A DNA stretch of 64,000 nt from Sphingobium sp. BYY-5 (GTDB taxonomy: Bacteria > Pseudomonadota > Alphaproteobacteria > Sphingomonadales > Sphingomonadaceae): NCBI RefSeq assembly GCF_022758885.1, contig NZ_JALEBH010000002.1:310001-374000 (forward strand), read 5' to 3'. Made by a program: the position numbers and the translations under genes. The notes beneath the pieces were generated by a model. That model had not been told where the DNA came from, ran no database searches, and was given only the letters and a program-made list of their open reading frames with translations. Shown here in pieces: positions 10,501 through 18,686 of this stretch. Position 1 is the first letter of the stretch; every line of letters begins with the position of its first letter.

Positions 10501-10655
10501 GACCGTAGGAGGTGACTCTTCCGTATCGAGCGGTCAAGCAGGGAAATGAACGACATATCAGGCGCGTCGCCCTTGACCCGCGGATACGTTTTGCAGATGG
10601 GCAATTCCATCTCGCTTCGGCGGAGGCGAGGCTCCATCTGCTGGGAAGATCGATC

Positions 10656-11780
10656 GTGCGCCTGGGCCTTCTGACAGCAACGCGACTGGCCAATATCGTC
10701 GCCGGCTACACCATTTCGGCCTGGGCGCCGTTGATCCCTCATGTCCAGGCGCAGATCGGGCTGAATACCGGACAGCTTGGGCTGGCGCTGCTCGCCCTAG
10801 GGGCGGGATCGATGACGACCATGCCCATTGCAGGCGGCCTGGTCGGCAGGACCGGTTGTCGGCGACTGTTCGCGGGCGCGGGCTATGCGATCGTCCTCAT
10901 CCTTCCCCTTCTCGCTATCGTCCGTTCCGCAGCAGCCCTTGCCGTCACGCTCTTCGCTCTGGGTGTAGCCCTGGGGCTGTTCAGTTGCGCGCGCAACCTG
11001 CACGCCATCTACACCGAACGCGCGCTCGACCGTCGCCTCATGTCCGGCTTTCACGGCTTCTACAGCGTCGGCTGCATCCTCGGCGCCGGGACGATGAGCC
11101 TGCTCATGGGTGCGGGCGTCGCGCCATCGTTGGCCATCCTGACGGTCGCCTTCGCGATCATGGTCGCCGTGACCCTGTCCGCGCCCCGCATCACCGACGA
11201 ACGCAGCACGTCCGGTCCTGCCTACGCCCGACCGCGCGGTGTGGTGCTGACCATCGGTATCCTGTGCTTCATCGCCTTCATGGCCGAAGGGTCCGTGCTC
11301 GACTGGAGCGCCCTTCTCCTGTCCGGGCATTTCCGGCTCGACGCCGCCCGTGCGGGTCTGGGCTATGTGGCCTTTGCTTCGACGATGACCGCCGGAAGAC
11401 TGTTGGGCGACCGGCTTGTCCGACGCTTCGGAGACCGGTTGATGCTCACTTTTGGTCCTCTGATCGCCGCTCTCGGTTTCGTAGCGACCGCCCTGCCGCT
11501 GCACTGGACCCTGACAGTGGGCGGCTTTGCGCTGGTCGGCGCAGGATTGGCGAATGTCGTCCCCCTCCTCTACAGCGCGGTCGGCCGGCAGACGATCATG
11601 CCGCAGAATCTGGCGCTCACCGCTGCGGGATCGATCGGCTTTGCAGGCGTGCTGACGGGACCGGCGGCGATCGGGTTCGTGGCGCAATGGACCAGCCTGT
11701 CCACCGCCTTCCTCATCCTGGCGATGTTGACGACCATCGTCGCCCGCTATGCGCCGCGAACCATCTCCAGAAGCGGGTGA
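10656..11780 (+). CDS. MFS transporter, YbjJ-like
   Basis: The membrane protein proper begins at RLGLLTATRLANIVAGY and has about 12 hydrophobic segments, with RTGCRRLFAGAGYA as a loop-2 motif. It resembles the YbjJ group of uncharacterised MFS proteins (TRLANIVAGY...SAWAPLIPHVQAQIGL). The open frame can be read from a GTG at 10512, but the extra 48 residues are charged, unlike MFS N-termini, and would begin in the promoter region of the divergent hydrolase. I prefer the GTG at 10656, which has GGGAAG about 8 bases upstream; the frame from there is 374 aa. Substrate is unknown. Confidence 0.78.
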   Translation: MRLGLLTATRLANIVAGYTISAWAPLIPHVQAQIGLNTGQLGLALLALGAGSMTTMPIAGGLVGRTGCRRLFAGAGYAIVLILPLLAIVRSAAALAVTLFALGVALGLFSCARNLHAIYTERALDRRLMSGFHGFYSVGCILGAGTMSLLMGAGVAPSLAILTVAFAIMVAVTLSAPRITDERSTSGPAYARPRGVVLTIGILCFIAFMAEGSVLDWSALLLSGHFRLDAARAGLGYVAFASTMTAGRLLGDRLVRRFGDRLMLTFGPLIAALGFVATALPLHWTLTVGGFALVGAGLANVVPLLYSAVGRQTIMPQNLALTAAGSIGFAGVLTGPAAIGFVAQWTSLSTAFLILAMLTTIVARYAPRTISRSG

Positions 11781-11981
11781 CTAGGGCCGATCGACATTCA
11801 CCCTTTAAGGCGCTTCCTACGCCGTCATGCCGGACTTGATCCGGCATCCAGGGCCACAAAGGGCGGCACCTGCGACTCTGGATGCCGGATCAAGCCTGTC
11901 CTGAGCCTGTCGAAGGGTCCGGCATGACGTTGAAAATGAGGCCAAGGCTTCCGCTTTAACCTGAATGTCGATCCGCCCTAG
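11781..11981. repeat. MITE-like nested inverted repeat, copy 1
   Basis: This 201-base element exactly fills the gap between two convergent genes. Its ends are near-perfect terminal inverted repeats: CTAGGGCCGATCGACATTCA at the left, and the same read from the right with one mismatch (CTAGGGCGGATCGACATTCA). Inside is a second palindrome, GTCATGCCGGACTTGATCC...GATCAAG...CCGGCATGAC. The left end abuts the TGA of the MFS gene, and the right CTAG supplies the TAG stop of the outer-membrane factor gene. A related copy lies at 46878-47055. Copy 1 carries an extra 23 bases in the right arm of the inner palindrome. No coding capacity is seen. Confidence 0.8.
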
Positions 11982-13393
11982 CCGGATGGCGCCATATTCT
12001 CACCCCAGCCGCCGCCCAACGCCTTGAACAAATCCACCCGTAGAGAGGAAAGACGCTGGAGCGAAGCGGCATGGGCGGCGCGGGCATCAAGCAGCGCACC
12101 CTGCGCCACCAGCACATCGAGCAAGGCAATCGAACCGGCCCGATAGCGGCTGTCGGCCAGGCGCCAGGCGCGATCCGATCGCATCTCCGCCTCTTCCAGC
12201 GCCGCCATCCGCTCCTGTTCCCGCGCCACATTGCTCAGCGCCTGCTCCACCTCCTTCAACGCCGTGACGACCCGCCCGTCAAACGCCGCGAGCGACACGT
12301 CCCCCTGCGCCTGCGCCTGGCGGATACGCGCGCGCGCCACGCTGATATTGGGGAAACTCCAGCTCAGCAGCGGCCCTACCGAGAAGGACAGGCTGTCATT
12401 GCCGCGCACACTGTCGTTGCGGAAGAAATTGCCCGATCCGCCCAGGCTGATCTTGGGATAGAGCGACGCGGTAGCGACGCCGATCCGCGCGGTATCCGCC
12501 GCCAGTTGCCGCTCGGCCTGACGCAGATCAGGGCGACGGCGCAACAGGGATGCGCCGTCGCCCACCGGCAGCGCAGCCGCGGGGGCGGGCGGCGTGGCGC
12601 ATTGCCGGGCAGCAAGGGGAATATCCGCGGGCGTCCCGCCCAGCAGGGCGGCCAGTTCGAACAGCGCGACCTGATGCTGCGCCTCGAACCCTGGAATAGC
12701 GGCGCGGGCCGTCGCGGCGGCGGCGGCGGCACGCTCGACGTCCAGCTTGCCAACCGAACCCGCCTTTTCCTGCGCCGTGACCAGACGCAGGCTGTCATTG
12801 CTGGTGCGATAGCTGTCCTGCGCCACACCGAGCGCATAGGCGTAGGAGCAGGCGTCCAGATAGGCGCGCGTCGTTTCCGCCGCCACCGTCACCCGCACCG
12901 CATCGCGCACGGCCTCGACCGCCTGCGCATCCGCGCGTGCCGCTTCGACCGCACGGCTGACCCGGCCGAACAGGTCGACCTCCCAATTAACGGCCAGGCT
13001 GCCATTTTGCGACCATTGCGCCTTATCCTGGGTGAAGGCGCCACCGGCGCCCTGCATCCCATCGCCATAGCCGACACCGGCGTTGATGTCAGTGCTCGGC
13101 AACCTGCCTGCTTTGGCCTCACTAAGCGTGGCGCGCGCCTTGGCGAGATTGGCGACGGCGATGCGCAGATCGGTGTTCGCCGTCAGCGCCCGTTCGACCA
13201 GCGCATCGAGCGCGGGATCATCATAGAGTTTCCACCATTGGTCGGGTAGCGCCGTCACAGAATCGAAACTGGCATCACGGGTGACGAAAGACGCGCTGGC
13301 GGCGGCTTTCGGTTCGGGCCGGTGATAGTCGGGACCGGCAGCGCATCCGCCGGCCATGAACACCGCGACCAGGGGCAATATCGATTTACGCAT
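11978..13393 (-). CDS. Outer-membrane factor lipoprotein of RND efflux system (NodT/OprM family)
   Basis: This protein of about 471 aa is a TolC-like outer-membrane channel of the NodT subgroup. The start at 13393 gives a lipoprotein signal, MRKSILPLVAVFMAGGC, with the lipobox Cys at residue 17 and PDYHRPEP after it. Two OEP repeats follow (TNTDLRIAVANLAKARATLSEA and LLRRRPDLRQAERQLAADTARIGVA). An upstream ATG at 13426 would add 11 residues inside the pump gene and spoil the lipoprotein signal. The preferred ATG overlaps the pump stop by 8 bases (ATGCGTAA), indicating translational coupling. The protein would form the exit duct for the pump and adaptor encoded just upstream. Confidence 0.93.
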   Translation of the reverse strand: MRKSILPLVAVFMAGGCAAGPDYHRPEPKAAASASFVTRDASFDSVTALPDQWWKLYDDPALDALVERALTANTDLRIAVANLAKARATLSEAKAGRLPSTDINAGVGYGDGMQGAGGAFTQDKAQWSQNGSLAVNWEVDLFGRVSRAVEAARADAQAVEAVRDAVRVTVAAETTRAYLDACSYAYALGVAQDSYRTSNDSLRLVTAQEKAGSVGKLDVERAAAAAATARAAIPGFEAQHQVALFELAALLGGTPADIPLAARQCATPPAPAAALPVGDGASLLRRRPDLRQAERQLAADTARIGVATASLYPKISLGGSGNFFRNDSVRGNDSLSFSVGPLLSWSFPNISVARARIRQAQAQGDVSLAAFDGRVVTALKEVEQALSNVAREQERMAALEEAEMRSDRAWRLADSRYRAGSIALLDVLVAQGALLDARAAHAASLQRLSSLRVDLFKALGGGWGENMAPSG

Positions 13394-16300
13394 GAATGGG
13401 TTCTCCCGCATGCAGGCCGCCTTCATCGCGGTGCTCGACCTTGCGATGATCGCCGGCCAGCAGCGTGTAGATGGTGGGCAGGACGAAGAGGGTGAACAGA
13501 GTGCCGATCAACATGCCCATCACCACGACGATGCCGATGGCGAAGCGGCTGGCCGCCCCTGCCCCCCCGGCGAACAGCAGCGGCACGAGGCCCGCCACCA
13601 TCGCGGCGGTGGTCATCAGCACCGGCCGCATACGGACGGCGGCGGCATGGCGGATCGCATCCATGCGGCTCAGCCCCTCCCGCGCCTGCATCTCGTTGGC
13701 GAAGGACACCATCAGGATGCCATGCTTGGAAATGAGGCCGATCAGCGTCACCAGCCCGATCTGGGTATAGATGTTGAGCGTGGTGAAGCCGAGATAGAGC
13801 GGCACCAATGCCCCGCACACCGCCAGCGGCACCGTCACCAGGATGACCAGCGGATCGCGGAAGCTCTCAAACTGCGCGGCCAGCACCAGGAGGATGACGA
13901 TCAGGGCAAAGCCAAAGGAAATGGTCAGCCGATCGCCCTCCGTCACATATTGACGACTGTTGGACAGCCAGTCGATGGTCGTGCCGGCGGGCACCGGCTG
14001 CGCCTTAAGGAATTCGACCGCCTGCCCCATGGTAACGCCGGGCATCAGCACGGCGGAGAGGGTAGCTGAATTCATCTGGTTGAACTGCGGCAGCTTGTTG
14101 GGCTGCGGGCGCATTTCGACCTTCGCCACGGTGGACAGCGGGATCAGTTGACCCGACCCGGCCTTCACATAATATTGGCCGAGATTGTCGGGCGTCACCC
14201 GTTTGTCGCGAGGCACCTGCGCGATGACGTCATAGGACCGGTCGTGCCAGTTGAAGCGGTTGACGTAGTTTTCGCCCACCAGCACCGCCAGCGTATCGGC
14301 GATCTCCGCCATGGTGACGCCCAGTTGCCCGGCCTTGGCCCGATCGACGATGATATGCGCCTCCGGACTGTCAAAGGCCAGGTCGCTGTCGACGAAGGCG
14401 AAAAGGCCGCTGCCCCAGGCCGCGCCCTTCACGCCCTCCAGCGTCTTGTAGATTTCCGGGAACTCGTCGGAGGACCGGATCACCATCTGTACCGGCAGGC
14501 CGCCGCTGCCCGCGGGCAGAGGGCTGTCCTGGAAAGCGGTCGCATAGATGCCGGTAACGGCGCTGGTGCGGCCCGCCAGTTCGCCCTGAATCTGGTCCGC
14601 GTTGCGCGTACGGTCGGCCCATTCCGACAGGATGATGCCGCCAAAGCCGCTGTTGGTGCCATTGGCCCCACCCGCATCGAACCAACTGCCGCGATATTCG
14701 GGGAAGCCGTGGAAGATCGCGTCGACTTGGCGGTTGAACCGCGACATATAGTCGATATTCGCATATTGCGGCGCTTTGGTCGCAACGAAGACATAGCCCA
14801 TATCCTCCTGCGGCGCGAGTTCGCGCTGGCTGCCGGTGAACAGCACCACGATCGCGCCCAGCATCGTCACGCCGACGATCAGCACGGCGGCACGGGCCGC
14901 CAGCGTCCGGTCGAGCAACCGGCCATAGCCCTGCGTCAGCCGATGCATATGATGCTCGATCGCCTGGCTCAGCTTGCCTTCCGCCAGCTTGCTGTTGAGC
15001 AACATGCCGCTCATCATCGGTGAAAGGGTGAGTGCGATCACGCCCGACACGATCACCGATCCGGCGAGCGTGAAGGCAAACTCCCGGAACAGCGCACCGG
15101 TAAGACCGCCCATCAGGCCTATCGGCGCATAGACCGCCGCCAGCGTGATGGTCATGGCGATGACGGGGCCGACAATCTCGCGCGCGCCGAGCAGGGCGGC
15201 GTTGAAGGGCGACAGGCCTTCCTCGATATGGCGATGGATATTTTCGACCACGACAATGGCGTCATCCACCACCAGACCGATGGCCAGCACCATGGCGAGC
15301 AGGGTCAGCAGATTGAGCGAAAAGCCGAAGGCGAGCATCAGCGCCGCCGTTCCCAGCAACGACAGCGGGATGGTGACGATCGGAATGATGACCGCCCGCA
15401 CCGACCCCAGGAACAGGAAGATGACGATCACGACGATCACGATCGCCTCGACCAGCGTATGCTCGACTTCCTCTATGGAGGCATTGACGAAATGGGCGAC
15501 GTCGAAATCATTATGAACCTTGACGCCCGCCGGCGCGACCCGCTGGATTTCCGGCAGCAGCGCCTGCACCGCCTTGACGATCTCCAGCGGATTGCCGTCA
15601 GGTGTCGGCGATATGGCGATGGAAATGGCCGGTACGCCCGACGACAGGGCGCCGGCGTCATAATTCTGCCCGCCCAGTTCTACGGTCGCCACATCGGCGA
15701 GTTTCACGATGCTGCCCGCACCGGTCTTGAGCACCATGTCGCGAAACGCTTCCACATCGCGCAGGTCGGTCGCGGCCGTTATGTTGATCGCGGTGCTTGC
15801 GCCTTTCAACTGGCCCGGCGAAGCCTGCACGTTGTTGGCGCGCAGTGCATTGGCCACGTCGCCCGCCGTCAGGCCGCGCGCGGTCAACTTCACCGGGTCG
15901 ACCCAGATACGCATGGCGAGCGGCGCGCCGCCCGACATCTCCGCCGATGCGACACCGGGAACGGAGGTAATCATCGGCTGGGCCACGCGGGTCGCGAAAT
16001 CCTGGATCTGCGGCGGCGGCAGCGTCTTGCTGGAAAAGGAGACATATTGGATCGCCGACGCGCCGTCGGTGATCTTGTTGATGACCGGATCGGTAACGCC
16101 TGCGGGCAGGCGATATTTGACCTGCTGCACCTTTGCCAGAATTTCGGTCATGGACCTGTCCGCATTGGCGTTCAGCACCAGCTTGGCGGCGATATGGCTT
16201 TTCCCCTGGCTGGAAGTGGAGGACAGATATTCGATACCGTTCGCCGTCGCGATCGCCTGCGCGATCGGGGTGGTGACGAAACCCTGCATCACATCCTGCG

Positions 16301-16463
16301 TCGCACCGGGAAAGGCGGTGTCGATGGTGATCGTCGCGCTTTCCATCTTCGGATATTGGCGGATCGGCAGGCTGAACAGCGCCGCCAAACCCACCAACAG
16401 GATCAGCAGGCTGACGACGATCGACAGGATCGGACGGCGGATGAAGATATCGGTGAAGGCCAT
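13386..16463 (-). CDS. RND multidrug efflux pump, inner-membrane permease (MexI/MexF-like)
   Basis: This 1025-aa protein has the full HAE1/AcrB-family length. The start MAFTDIFIRRPILSIVVSLL is typical of the MexI-like branch. VVDDAIVVVENI at about residue 405 holds the paired Asp of the proton relay in TM4, and LISKHGILMVSFAN near 935 holds the relay Lys in TM10. Large periplasmic loops lie between TM1-2 and TM7-8. It exports toxic compounds using the proton gradient. The gene starts one base after the adaptor stop and overlaps the outer-membrane factor start. The MexI resemblance plus the neighbouring SoxR gene and SoxR box recall the SoxR-controlled mexGHI-opmD pump of Pseudomonas; that comparison is from memory. 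Confidence 0.95.
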   Translation of the reverse strand: MAFTDIFIRRPILSIVVSLLILLVGLAALFSLPIRQYPKMESATITIDTAFPGATQDVMQGFVTTPIAQAIATANGIEYLSSTSSQGKSHIAAKLVLNANADRSMTEILAKVQQVKYRLPAGVTDPVINKITDGASAIQYVSFSSKTLPPPQIQDFATRVAQPMITSVPGVASAEMSGGAPLAMRIWVDPVKLTARGLTAGDVANALRANNVQASPGQLKGASTAINITAATDLRDVEAFRDMVLKTGAGSIVKLADVATVELGGQNYDAGALSSGVPAISIAISPTPDGNPLEIVKAVQALLPEIQRVAPAGVKVHNDFDVAHFVNASIEEVEHTLVEAIVIVVIVIFLFLGSVRAVIIPIVTIPLSLLGTAALMLAFGFSLNLLTLLAMVLAIGLVVDDAIVVVENIHRHIEEGLSPFNAALLGAREIVGPVIAMTITLAAVYAPIGLMGGLTGALFREFAFTLAGSVIVSGVIALTLSPMMSGMLLNSKLAEGKLSQAIEHHMHRLTQGYGRLLDRTLAARAAVLIVGVTMLGAIVVLFTGSQRELAPQEDMGYVFVATKAPQYANIDYMSRFNRQVDAIFHGFPEYRGSWFDAGGANGTNSGFGGIILSEWADRTRNADQIQGELAGRTSAVTGIYATAFQDSPLPAGSGGLPVQMVIRSSDEFPEIYKTLEGVKGAAWGSGLFAFVDSDLAFDSPEAHIIVDRAKAGQLGVTMAEIADTLAVLVGENYVNRFNWHDRSYDVIAQVPRDKRVTPDNLGQYYVKAGSGQLIPLSTVAKVEMRPQPNKLPQFNQMNSATLSAVLMPGVTMGQAVEFLKAQPVPAGTTIDWLSNSRQYVTEGDRLTISFGFALIVILLVLAAQFESFRDPLVILVTVPLAVCGALVPLYLGFTTLNIYTQIGLVTLIGLISKHGILMVSFANEMQAREGLSRMDAIRHAAAVRMRPVLMTTAAMVAGLVPLLFAGGAGAASRFAIGIVVVMGMLIGTLFTLFVLPTIYTLLAGDHRKVEHRDEGGLHAGEPIHA

Positions 16464-16464
16464 C

Positions 16465-17592
16465 TCAGCGGCCTCCCTGCGCTGCGGGTGCGGCGACCTT
16501 GACCTCGGCGCCCGGCTGGACGCGCAATTGCCCTTCGGTCACGACCATGTCACCGGCCTTGATGCCGCTGGTCACGACCACCTCGTTGCCGATGCGACGC
16601 CCGGTCTGGACCGGCACTATCTCCGCCTTGCCGCCCGCGCGGGCGTTTTTCCCGCGAATGACGATGATGCTGTCGCCCTGGGCCGATGTCTGGATCGCCG
16701 TGGCGGGCACCAGCAACGCGCCCTGCTGCACCGGCAATTCCAGCGCAGCGGTCACATACATGCCGGGGCGCAGCGCACGGTCGGGATTGGGCAACAGCGC
16801 CTGAACCGTGACATTGCGGGTATCCTCACCGATCTTGGGTTCGATCGCGTTGACCCTGGCGGTGAAGCGACGGCCCGGCCAGGCGTCGCTGGTGACGATG
16901 ACGGTCGATCCGGGCTTCAACCGGCTCAATTCCTGCTGCGGCAGGGCGAAATCCACGAACAGCGTGTCGAGCGCCGTCAGCGTCGCGACCGCGTCGCCGG
17001 GATTGAGATATTGGCCCAGATTGACGCGGCGGATGCCTAGCACCCCGGCAAAGGGCGCACGCACCTGCTTCTGGACGAGACGGGCGTCGATCTGCTGCAC
17101 GGCCGCCGTCGCCTGATCGCGATCGGCGACGCGCTGTTCCATCAATTCGCGCGGCTCCGCGCCCGTCGGCGCCAGCTCGCGGGACCGGGCGACCTGCACG
17201 CCGGCAAAGGCAGCCTTGGCCTGCGCAGCGCGGCGGTCGGCGCGTTCCGGCCCGTCGAACAGTTGCACCAGCAGCGCGCCCGTGCCGACATTGGCCCCCG
17301 CCTCGAAATGAATGGCGGACACCCGTCCCCCTATTTCAGGGGACAGCGTCACCTCCCGAACGGCGCGCAGATTGCCTACAGCTTCCAGCGCCGCAGGAAT
17401 ATCGCGCGGAGAGACCAGGGTTGCGGCCACAACCACGGCTTGGGGTTGCCAGGCCTGCGCCTGCCCCGCCCGCCATCCGCGCCATAGATAGAGCGCGCCC
17501 AGCAAGACCAGCAATATGATGATCGTCAGGATGATCGCGCGCGTCGGCCGAGCCGTGACGCGGGGCCTATCGGAAGACGGCAGGTCGTTCAT
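16465..17592 (-). CDS. RND efflux periplasmic adaptor (HlyD/MFP family)
   Basis: This protein of about 375 aa bridges pump and outer-membrane channel. It has a single N-terminal membrane anchor (about residues 18-36, TRAIILTIIILLVLLGALYL). A split lipoyl domain (GNLRAVREVTLSPEIGGRVSAIHFEAG and VRAPFAGVLGIRRVNLGQYL), an alpha-hairpin and beta-barrel segments follow. The start at 17592 is chosen because GGAAGGAGG lies about 8 bases upstream. A start at 17652 is open in frame but adds 20 residues with no ribosome site and puts charge before the anchor. First gene of the efflux operon; the SoxR-type promoter 480 bases upstream points at it. Confidence 0.93.
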   Translation of the reverse strand: MNDLPSSDRPRVTARPTRAIILTIIILLVLLGALYLWRGWRAGQAQAWQPQAVVVAATLVSPRDIPAALEAVGNLRAVREVTLSPEIGGRVSAIHFEAGANVGTGALLVQLFDGPERADRRAAQAKAAFAGVQVARSRELAPTGAEPRELMEQRVADRDQATAAVQQIDARLVQKQVRAPFAGVLGIRRVNLGQYLNPGDAVATLTALDTLFVDFALPQQELSRLKPGSTVIVTSDAWPGRRFTARVNAIEPKIGEDTRNVTVQALLPNPDRALRPGMYVTAALELPVQQGALLVPATAIQTSAQGDSIIVIRGKNARAGGKAEIVPVQTGRRIGNEVVVTSGIKAGDMVVTEGQLRVQPGAEVKVAAPAAQGGR

Positions 17593-17765
17593 GCCAATGC
17601 CTCCTTCCGCTTTGCCCAAAAGGGCCGGGTCCAGAACAGAACGGCAAGGCAATGGGGATCGATGCTCATCGGTGATCCGTTACAAAAAATGGGAATGGGG
17701 CTGGAAAGCGGCGCGCAATCAGGCGCGCCACGCGGGGCGGCGTTTCCAGGGTGATGAAGAGGCAT

Positions 17766-17777
17766 TGGCAATTGCCA
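17766..17777. promoter_or_regulatory. Perfect palindrome TGGCAATTGCCA
   Basis: This 12-base perfect palindrome lies 174 bases upstream of the adaptor start. It shares its 10-base core GGCAATTGCC with the palindrome at 18014-18027. Two copies of one core in a single gap suggest a protein-binding site, but no regulator is identified. Confidence 0.4.
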
Positions 17778-17957
17778 GGCACAGACACGAACGCTCCTCC
17801 ACTGGGGACGAAACGTGCAGATGCGAAAGCCGCAAGCCCCACGCGCCATCCCAGACCATAAGGTCAGGTTGACGCCGTGGCGGGGAAGAACTTGCCACAG
17901 GGGCAAGCGCAGGAGACACCACCCTGCGACTCTATTTTCGGCCCGGTTTGGCTATCC

Positions 17958-17980
17958 ATGTTGCAAAGGACTTGCAACAT
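17958..17980. promoter_or_regulatory. Perfect 9-base inverted repeat ATGTTGCAA/TTGCAACAT
   Basis: Two 9-base arms with a 5-base centre (AGGAC) give a 23-base operator-sized dyad midway between soxR and the efflux operon. It does not resemble the SoxR box. It may be a site for a second repressor or a stem-loop in the efflux leader RNA. Confidence 0.5.
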
Positions 17981-18013
17981 ATTTTGCGCCGTCGGTCGGT
18001 GAACGGAAACAGA

Positions 18014-18027
18014 ACGGCAATTGCCGT
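18014..18027. promoter_or_regulatory. Perfect palindrome ACGGCAATTGCCGT
   Basis: A 14-base perfect palindrome 47 bases downstream (in efflux direction) of the SoxR promoter -10 element. It has the same GGCAATTGCC core as 17766-17777. Confidence 0.4.
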
Positions 18028-18073
18028 GGCCGGAGAATCTCAAATGCGCCTCCCTTGCGAATCAGGGAGTGCC

Positions 18074-18104
18074 TCTATAAAACCTCAACAATGGTTGAGG
18101 TAAA
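18074..18104 (-). promoter_or_regulatory. SoxR box in a 19-base-spacer promoter facing the efflux operon
   Basis: The 18-base dyad CCTCAACAATGGTTGAGG (18083-18100) matches the known SoxR box CCTCAAGTTAACTTGAGG in both outer halves. Read on the minus strand it is framed by TTTACC (18104-18099) and TATAGA (18079-18074), separated by exactly 19 bases. This is the overlong spacer that MerR-family activators correct by untwisting DNA, and TTTACC abutting the box is as in E. coli soxS. On the plus strand no equally good pair is seen. The promoter therefore drives the RND operon at 17592, not soxR. Confidence 0.82.
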
Positions 18105-18152
18105 GCCTCTTCTATCCAATCTCTCGATTTTATTCACGACAGGATTCGACCC

Positions 18153-18641
18153 ATGGTACTCGCCGCGACCAATCTGACCGTGGGAGAGGTCGCCCGGCGC
18201 GCAGGCGTGCCGGTGTCGACCCTGCATTTCTACGAAGCGCAGGGTCTGATCGAAAGCCATCGTACCAGTGGCAATCAGCGGCGCTATCACCGATTGGTGC
18301 TGCGCCTGATCGCCATTATCAAAGTGGCGCAGCGCGTCGGCATCCCCCTTGCCCAGATCAGGGACAATATTGCGCGGCTCCCCTCCGGCCATGTGCGCAA
18401 CGCGGCGGACTGGGCAGCCTTGTCGAGCGCCTGGTTCACCCAACTGGACCATCGGATCGCGCTGCTCACGCGCCTGCGCGATCAGTTGGACAGTTGCATC
18501 GGATGCGGCTGCCTGTCGCTGTCGGACTGCCCCTTGCGCAATCCGGACGACATTGCCGCCGACATTGGCACAGGCGCATGGGCTTTCCCACCAAGCGGCG
18601 ACGACCCGCGTGAGGATGCCGATCCCGAAAACTATCACTGA
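18153..18641 (+). CDS. soxR: Redox-sensing MerR family regulator SoxR
   Basis: This 162-aa protein has a MerR helix-turn-helix at residues 9-40 ([20 protein letters not shown]), a dimerisation helix, and the [2Fe-2S] cluster ligands Cys115, Cys118, Cys120 and Cys126 in CIGCGCLS...C. The C-x2-C-x-C-x5-C spacing equals that of E. coli SoxR. Outside enteric bacteria SoxR usually acts directly on efflux and detoxification genes when redox-active compounds oxidise the cluster. A consensus SoxR box lies 53 bases upstream, but its promoter elements face the divergent RND operon. The ATG at 18153 has AGGA about 9 bases upstream. Expression of soxR itself may be affected by SoxR bound at the same box. 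Confidence 0.96.
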   Translation: MVLAATNLTVGEVARRAGVPVSTLHFYEAQGLIESHRTSGNQRRYHRLVLRLIAIIKVAQRVGIPLAQIRDNIARLPSGHVRNAADWAALSSAWFTQLDHRIALLTRLRDQLDSCIGCGCLSLSDCPLRNPDDIAADIGTGAWAFPPSGDDPREDADPENYH

Positions 18642-18642
18642 C

Positions 18643-18671
18643 CCGGCCTCCCGCTCCTCATAGGAGGCCGG
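18643..18671. terminator. Hairpin between convergent soxR and hutU
   Basis: CCGGCCTCC (18643-18651) and GGAGGCCGG (18663-18671) form a perfect 9-base stem with an 11-base loop in the 45-base gap. There is no long T-run; TTTT occurs a short way downstream on the minus strand. Confidence 0.5.
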
Positions 18672-18686
18672 AACCGTTCACGCCCT

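Larger units (their letters stand above)
17593..18152. other. 560-base intergenic region between efflux operon and soxR
   Basis: I see no convincing gene. The region holds a SoxR-type promoter on the minus strand (18074-18104) and at least three further dyads, listed separately. Because that promoter faces left, bases 17593 to about 18067 would be the untranslated leader of the efflux mRNA. A 105-codon minus-strand frame (17589-17906) ends in an ATGA overlap with the adaptor start. Its residue make-up, rich in Trp, Cys and Pro, does not look coding. An additional stem CTTGCC/GGCAAG lies near 17890-17907. Confidence 0.6.

Noticed and set aside
10512..10655. 48-codon extension of the YbjJ-like MFS gene
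   Set aside because: Charged and unlike MFS N-termini. AGGAGG at 10507-10512 overlaps the GTG start, too close for normal initiation. Not fully excluded.
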